From: Hypericum androsaemum
Taxonomy: Eukaryota; Streptophyta; Magnoliopsida; Malpighiales; Hypericaceae
NCBI GenBank assembly: GCA_963995505.1
Contig: OZ023189.1
Span: forward strand, 14,159,495 to 14,223,494
Length of the DNA: 64,000 bases
Direction: 5' to 3'
Shown here: positions 59,020-64,000 of the stretch, one piece after another
Numbering within the stretch: the stretch's first letter is position 1
How the letters are laid out: each line of letters starts with the position of its first letter
The notes under the pieces: model-generated
What the model was told of the DNA's origin: nothing
The model's database searches: none
Seen by the model: the letters and a program-made list of their open reading frames with translations, nothing else
Position numbers and translations under genes: made by a program

Positions 59020-60402
59020 TTTTGGATGAAGGGGAAGAAAATGATGCTACAAAACAAGCAACTTCAATTGCCGAGTCTTCAAGAAGGCCAGCTATTCTTG
59101 CAGGTGGAGGTCAACAAGCAACTCCTGAGGAGACTTCATATGATCTTGAGGATCCACCCATCACTTCGGCTTCTTCCTCGGCTACAACTAGTCTACCTCT
59201 AGTTCAACGTGGTCATCCTCCAGCTCCACCTTCCGGCACACCCCTAGCTCCAGCTCCAGGTGGTGCTTCAGCCACACCTCCAGGTCCAGGTCCTCCCGGC
59301 CCACCTCCTACGCCCCCGACTCCGCATTTAGCTCAACTTCCAACCCACTATTGGACTGTCATTCGTCCGGACAATGTGGAGTTTTTAAACCTAAACACCG
59401 AGACAGTGGCGGAACAATGTCATCTCACTGAAGCCGAGGAGAAAATAATTTCTTCCGTCCGGATGAAGCACCCGTCTTATATTCTCCCGAGGACTGGCTT
59501 TACAGTTGTGGTGCTTCCGGAGATTTTGTGAGAATTCTATATTGTTTTTTTCCTTTTATCTTTGTTTTAGTTTCTAAATTTATTATTGATTACTGATTAG
59601 CCTTCAATTCTTTCAGTTGCATCATCGGCCGTCGACAGACGTATTTGAGACATGACAAGCCTGTCAGGCATCTATCCTATGATCGTCTTGTAGAATTTGC
59701 AAAAAAAGTTCCTAAGAAATGGTCTTGCCCCGGAAGATGCCCTGGAAGGTTCGACCTACATGTCATGGAGTTCATGTTCTACTATACGCTCAAGCGTCTA
59801 GACCATGAGGTATGATATATTTAACACTTTTGAATTTTGTGGGTTATATGGAGCCTTATTTTTTTTTCTTGCCTTCTACAGAAGTCGACTCTTGGTGTGA
59901 GTCAAAGTGGTGATGTTCATCCAGAGGCAGTGGCTGGGATCAAGGATTTTATCTGGAAAAGCGGAAATGTAAGTTACTAAGTTTCCAATTAAATGTTATC
60001 TATTTCCCACGGAGTGAGTTGGCTGATATATTTTTGATTTGTTTGAAGATAAAGCAAGCTGCCGAGAAATGCGTGGATATCTTCAGAGAGGAAAGAGTGA
60101 AAGGGTGCTTTATGCCATACTTCATCAGTTGCTGCGAGGATACCATCAGAGAATTGTCGAAGGTAGTGGAGCAAGCTGAAGAAAACCTAGTCCAAAGGGA
60201 TGCTAGAAGAGAGAAAATATTGCTCAACGCGACGTTTGGTAATGTCCTTGCAGCCTTCGTGGGAGTTATCGCTACGCTATCCGTAGGACTCACGGGCCGA
60301 GGTTCTGGCACTTGGCGAACGGCATTGTTAAGTGCAGCAGGGGTGACTGCTGTGGGTTTTTTTGTCTATTGGCTGAAGGGTTGCATGGGCTTCAGATCGT
60401 GA
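59020..60402 (+). CDS. Unnamed Pro-rich membrane protein, four exons (fullest family copy)
   Basis: Exons 59020-59527, 59617-59809, 59882-59968 and 60049-60402 all have GT-AG borders and join in one frame of about 379 residues. The first exon begins after a tttactcag acceptor with one base due from an upstream exon. Order: acidic start (DEGEENDATK), a Pro-rich run (PPAPPSGTPLAPAPGG region, ~70-110), 'HYWTVIRPDNVEFLNLN', 'PSYILPRTGFTVVVLPE', 'YLRHDKPVRHLSYDRLVEF', a Cys pair in 'WSCPGRCPGRFD', then IKQAAEKCVDIFREER, CEDTIRELSKVVEQAEEN and two hydrophobic segments near the C-terminus. I do not recognise the family; a membrane-anchored protein with a cytosolic Pro-rich part is inferred. No stop or frameshift is seen. 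Paralogous ends occur at 7.3, 8.0, 9.1 and 22.4 kb. The true start exon is unknown, possibly cut off by the copia insertion. Confidence 0.7.
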
Positions 60403-61003
60403 GTGCTAGTCTCAGATTGTACTAACCGGGGAACAGGCATATTGAAACGTATTACGTTGGCTTAACTGTGACTTTTACTTGGATAGCATTCACTGTGTTC
60501 AGTTCAGTAATCATGGTCTCGTAGTGCATTATGATAAATTTAGCTGCTATTGAAATCGCTTAAACTAGTTGGCTACGGTCTCTGTCTTGCTAAAGTTACT
60601 TGGTGCTAAATTAAAGTTTATCCATCTTTCTCCTCGGGCCTTTCTCCATAGCTGGCAGCAATCTATCCAATTCAGTTCACGAAATAAACAATTAATTTTT
60701 CTCTCATTTATACCCAATCAAATCCAATCCAATTTCATAATTTTCTATCCACAGCAACAACCCAGTTCACAGAATAAACAATTAATTTTTCTCGTTCACT
60801 TATTATCTACTATTATTTTTTGTTTACATATAAATTATAATAAATATACGATAATGATTATTCCATAGTTACAACAAGGAAAAAAATTACAATAAAGTAA
60901 TAAAATTAAAATTACGAAATGACTAAAAATTAGATAGAAATTAAGATCCCTCTACTTCATTCATATATTATCTACTATCATTTTTTATTTATATATAAAT
61001 TAT
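60403..61003. other. 3' flank, no gene seen
   Basis: Presumed 3' UTR to about 60560, resembling the flank after 7666. It then holds AT-rich direct repeats: 'aataaacaattaatttttct' near 60684 and 60774, and 'ttatctacta' near 60800 and 60968. Confidence 0.5.
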
Positions 61004-61535
61004 GAGTACGAGTTTTGATTTGGGAACCATAACTTCTTATTTAAGAGTCTAATCGAGTTGATTCAAGTTGTTTTACGAATGTGGCACATATATTTACAAA
61101 TTTTTAGTTTATGACTTCTCCAAATTTGGAGAGTAAGAATGTCAAAAATAGGTTTGAAGTCAATAATCGAGCGAGTTACGAGTATGAGTTTGAGTTTCGA
61201 TTTGGGAGCCACAACTTCTTATTATGGAGTTCAATTGAGTTGATTCAAGTTGCTTTGTGAACCTGGGATATATATCTACAACTTTTTAGTTTATGACTTC
61301 TCTAAATTTGAAGCGTAAGAATGTCAAAAATATATTTCAAGTCAATAGTCAAGCGAGTTACGAGTACGAGTTTTGATTTGGAAGCCACAACTTCTTATTC
61401 CGGAGTCCGATTGAGTTGATTCAAGTTGCTTTGTGAATGCGTGATATATATCTACAACTTTTTAGTTAGTAACTTCTCCAAATTCGAAGTGTAAGAATGT
61501 CAAAAATATGTTTGAAATTGATATTCGAATGATTT
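61004..61535. repeat. Tandem repeat, ~176-182-bp unit, three copies
   Basis: Units start with gagta(c/t)gagtt at 61004, 61180 and 61362. Each has 'acttcttatt', 'gagttgattcaagttg', 'tttttagtt' and 'gtaagaatgtcaaaaata' in order. Identity is roughly 80-85 % by eye. It ends a few tens of bases before the gypsy LTR. Confidence 0.88.
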
Positions 61536-61585
61536 AGTAATGTCAAAAGTTTGAATACAAATTATGAATCAAAATATGTCAATAT

Positions 61586-62620
61586 TGTCACGACCCGAAA
61601 ATGGAAGCGACAAAGCCCGGGGTATTAATTACTCCGAAAGGCGTCAGCCTATTATTAAGAATGAGACGATTATTTAAAACGAAAATTCCAAACATCCAAA
61701 GGGAAAACAAACGTTCAACATTCAGAAATACGAAGAACTAGTAAAAATTGGATGGTCTGAAACTCGTGATGATGCATGCATGCAGATGAATCTCCTAATC
61801 CCGTTCATGGATCCCACCGGGACAATCTGAAACACACACAGCTAGGGTGAGTTTATAAACCCAGTAAGTGGAACGAAACAAATTGACAAGTTACGGAAAG
61901 ACGATTTCACATTGCAAAACGAGGATCCCCTTAACCATCTATCTAGCCAACTACACAAACATAAATTCGAACACAACATATTCAGAGCGGTATCCCCTAT
62001 CCAAATATCTAACCAACTATCCTATCCGACTATCCTATCCGACTACATATCATAACGTAACAGAACTTATAGAACTTACAGAAATTAACAGAAATCGATG
62101 TTCTTAACGATCAGCATCAAGACAGAAGTAGATCACACGGTCTCAACATAATACGGATCAGATCCGCACAGATTTTCCTAAAAATACAAAGATCGGCTTA
62201 AGCCAAATCCCGAATTCAAGCCATATGTGTTCCAGCCTGAGACATAGTTCGTCTCAGGAAACGAAACTCTTCGATCTACGAGATGACAAAATTTCTACTT
62301 ACCTTATGTTGCTCAGAGGAACCCTAATCCACCGATCTATCCGGAACTCCCTCGAATCCAACTCTTCCTCGCACAGCTTCGACCTCTTCACCCTCCTTGT
62401 ATGGCGATTCCCGGGTTAGATTTTGTTCCTCACCTTCACAGAGAAAGGAAATTAGTAGGGGTGTTTAGGCTGACCGAATGGGCGGCCTATAGGCCTAGTT
62501 ATATAAGCTTTCAAGGCTACCAAAAACCCTAATCCGCCCACAAAAACCCTAATCATGAGAAATTACCTTTTGCTCCCCTAAACTTCATAGAGCTCTCACT
62601 TTAGTTTACCAATTCTTACA
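61586..62620 (-). mobile_element. Ty3-gypsy 3' LTR, 1035 bp
   Basis: TG...CA ends (tgtcacgaccc at 61586; ...ttcttaca at 62620). On the minus strand it starts TGTAAGAATTGG right after the polypurine tract aaggggggaagaa and ends GGGTCGTGACA. The partner LTR lies beyond the window. Bases 61581-61585 (aatat) would be one target duplication. Confidence 0.88.
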
Positions 62621-64000
62621 TTCTTCCCCCCTTAAAATAAAGTTTGTCCTCAAACTTACTTGTGCATTCGAAGAGGTAGGGGTATTTCTCCTTCATCTCA
62701 GAGCTCAATTCCCAAGTGGCCTCCCTCTCTGTGTGGTTACTCCATTGTACCTTGACATATTCAATTGTCCTTTTGCAAAGTTGTTGGAGTTTGACGTCGA
62801 TAATTTGCAAAGGTACTTCCACATAGCTTACATCCGGACGAATCTCTGATGGGATATCTTGTACCACTTGCCCCTCCATTGGGATGTATTTTCGTAGCAT
62901 GGACACATGGAACACATCATGTACCCCGGACAGGATCGGCGGTAAGGCCAGCCGATAAGCTAGCTTCCCTATCCGTTGGATTACGTCAAATGGTCCGATG
63001 TATCGTGGGCTCAGTTTTCCCTTGACTCCAAATCTTCGAATTCCCTTAATAGGTGATACCTTCAAAAATACATGATCTCCAACCTCAAATTCTATCTCTC
63101 TGCGATGCTGATCAGCAAACTTCTTCTGCCGGTCTTGAGCCGCTTGAATTCAGCTTCGTATCATTGGTACCTTATTAGTTAGTTCCCTGAACATCTCTGG
63201 ACCCAAAGTTTCCTTCTCTCCTATCTCATTCCAGCTGATGGGCGATCGACACTTTCTGCCGTAAAGGGCTTCATATGGAGCCATTCCAATACTTGCTTGG
63301 AAGCTGTTGTTATAGGCAAATTCTACCAATGGCAGATGTCCCTCCCAGTTTCCCCCAAAATCTAACACAGAAGCTCTCAGCAAATCTTCTAGTGTCTGAA
63401 TTATCCGTTCCGATTGTCCGTCTGTCTGTGGGTGAAAGGCTGTACTGAATTGTAATTTTGTCCCCATCACCTTCTGTATGCTGCCCCAAAACTTAGATAA
63501 AAATCTAGTGTCTCGATCGGAAGTGATACTCACCGGGATCCCATGTAGCCATACTATCTCCCTTATGTACAATTCTGCCATTTGCTCAATAGAAATACCT
63601 GTCTTGTATGCTACAAAGTGAGTTGACTTGGTGAGGCGATCAACCACTACCCACACCGCATCCTTACCTTGAAGGTTCTTTGGTAGTCCTGTCACAAAGT
63701 CTATTGTAATCTTCTCCCACTTCCATTCTGGAATCTCTAAGGGTTGCAGGGGGCCGGCTGGTCGTTGATGTTCTGCCTTGACCAATTGACATACCATACA
63801 ACTGGCTACATAATCTGCTATCTCTTCATACCAGACCACCAAAAATCTAGCTTGAGATCTTGGTACATTTTAGACCCTCCTGGATGTCCTGCATAGCGGG
63901 CGGTATGGGCCTCTTCCAATATTTTATTCTTAAATTCTTTGGCTGCTGGAACACATATTATGTTCTGGTAGTACAGATTGTTGTCGGCTCCAATGCGAAA
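62616..64000 (-). pseudogene. Ty3-gypsy chromovirus polyprotein 3' part: integrase and chromodomain
   Basis: Reads from the window edge down: integrase zinc-finger region with 'EEAHTARYAGHPGGSKMYQD' and, after a frame change near 63830, CMVCQLVKAEHQRP. Then the integrase core (KITIDFVTGLP with first Asp, SDRDTRFLSKFW second Asp, FHPQTDGQSERIIQTLEDLL with the Glu). Past a TGA at 63147-63149 come 'GKLSPRYIGPFDVI' and a chromodomain (YVKVQWSNHTEREATWE). The last codons overlap the polypurine tract and the stop is inside the LTR. The frame change is explained by loss of one base; the TGA is a single nonsense change. The element is therefore inactive, although recently so, as both flanking frames are otherwise clean. 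Confidence 0.92.

Noticed and set aside
59022..59531. Pro-rich frame as a separate single-exon gene ending at TGA
   Set aside because: A gtgaga donor lies just before the stop and the next exons join in frame through four GT-AG junctions.

Overview
The window is nuclear DNA of a flowering plant, most likely a eudicot. It is AT-rich, with GT-AG introns, plant-specific gene families (an F-box gene, BREVIS RADIX-like and GBF-interacting-protein-like pieces) and plant-type LINE, Ty1-copia and Ty3-gypsy retroelements. I cannot name the species. Nothing suggests bacterial, organellar or viral DNA.

Layout. 1-4.3 kb: gene-free, with one ~123-bp tandem repeat. 4.3-6.9 kb: decayed LINE ORF2. 7.3-9.4 kb: three damaged copies, in opposing orientations, of an unnamed family of small membrane proteins. 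10.1-12.1 kb: broken copia RT/RNase H whose 3' end is tandemly duplicated. 13.2 kb: cluster of GC-rich palindromes. 15.3 kb: orphan copy of the 5' region of the F-box gene at 19.2-21.1 kb, the only complete conventional gene. 21.3-29 kb: a graveyard of gene pieces. It holds a LINE RNase H tail, another membrane-family tail, a copia scrap, GIP1-like exons, a BREVIS RADIX-like pseudogene, an snRNP G pseudogene, and an intact LINE ORF1 reading frame held between two identical 207-bp direct repeats. 30.3-30.9 kb: 22-bp minisatellite. 34-42 kb: several diverged segmental duplications. 42.8-52.0 kb: one complete, very young, non-coding LTR retrotransposon (9.2 kb, 5-bp target duplication). 55.5-60.4 kb: GIP1-like 5' exons, a deleted copia element, then a well-formed four-exon gene block ending in the fullest membrane-family copy. 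61.0-61.5 kb: ~180-bp tandem repeat. 61.6-64 kb: LTR and 3' end of a Ty3-gypsy chromovirus that runs off the window.

How it fits together. There is no operon-like system. The region is shaped by repeated duplication and retroelement insertion. The same three parts (GIP1-like exons, an antisense fragment of one copia family, and the membrane-family C-terminal exon) occur in the same relative order at 22.4-24.2 kb and 55.5-60.4 kb. This suggests one composite locus copied in inverted orientation. The best candidates for something undescribed are the membrane-protein family, the young non-autonomous LTR element with strongly asymmetric base composition, and the LINE ORF1 insert between long direct repeats. 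All protein-family calls were made by eye from motifs, without database searches.
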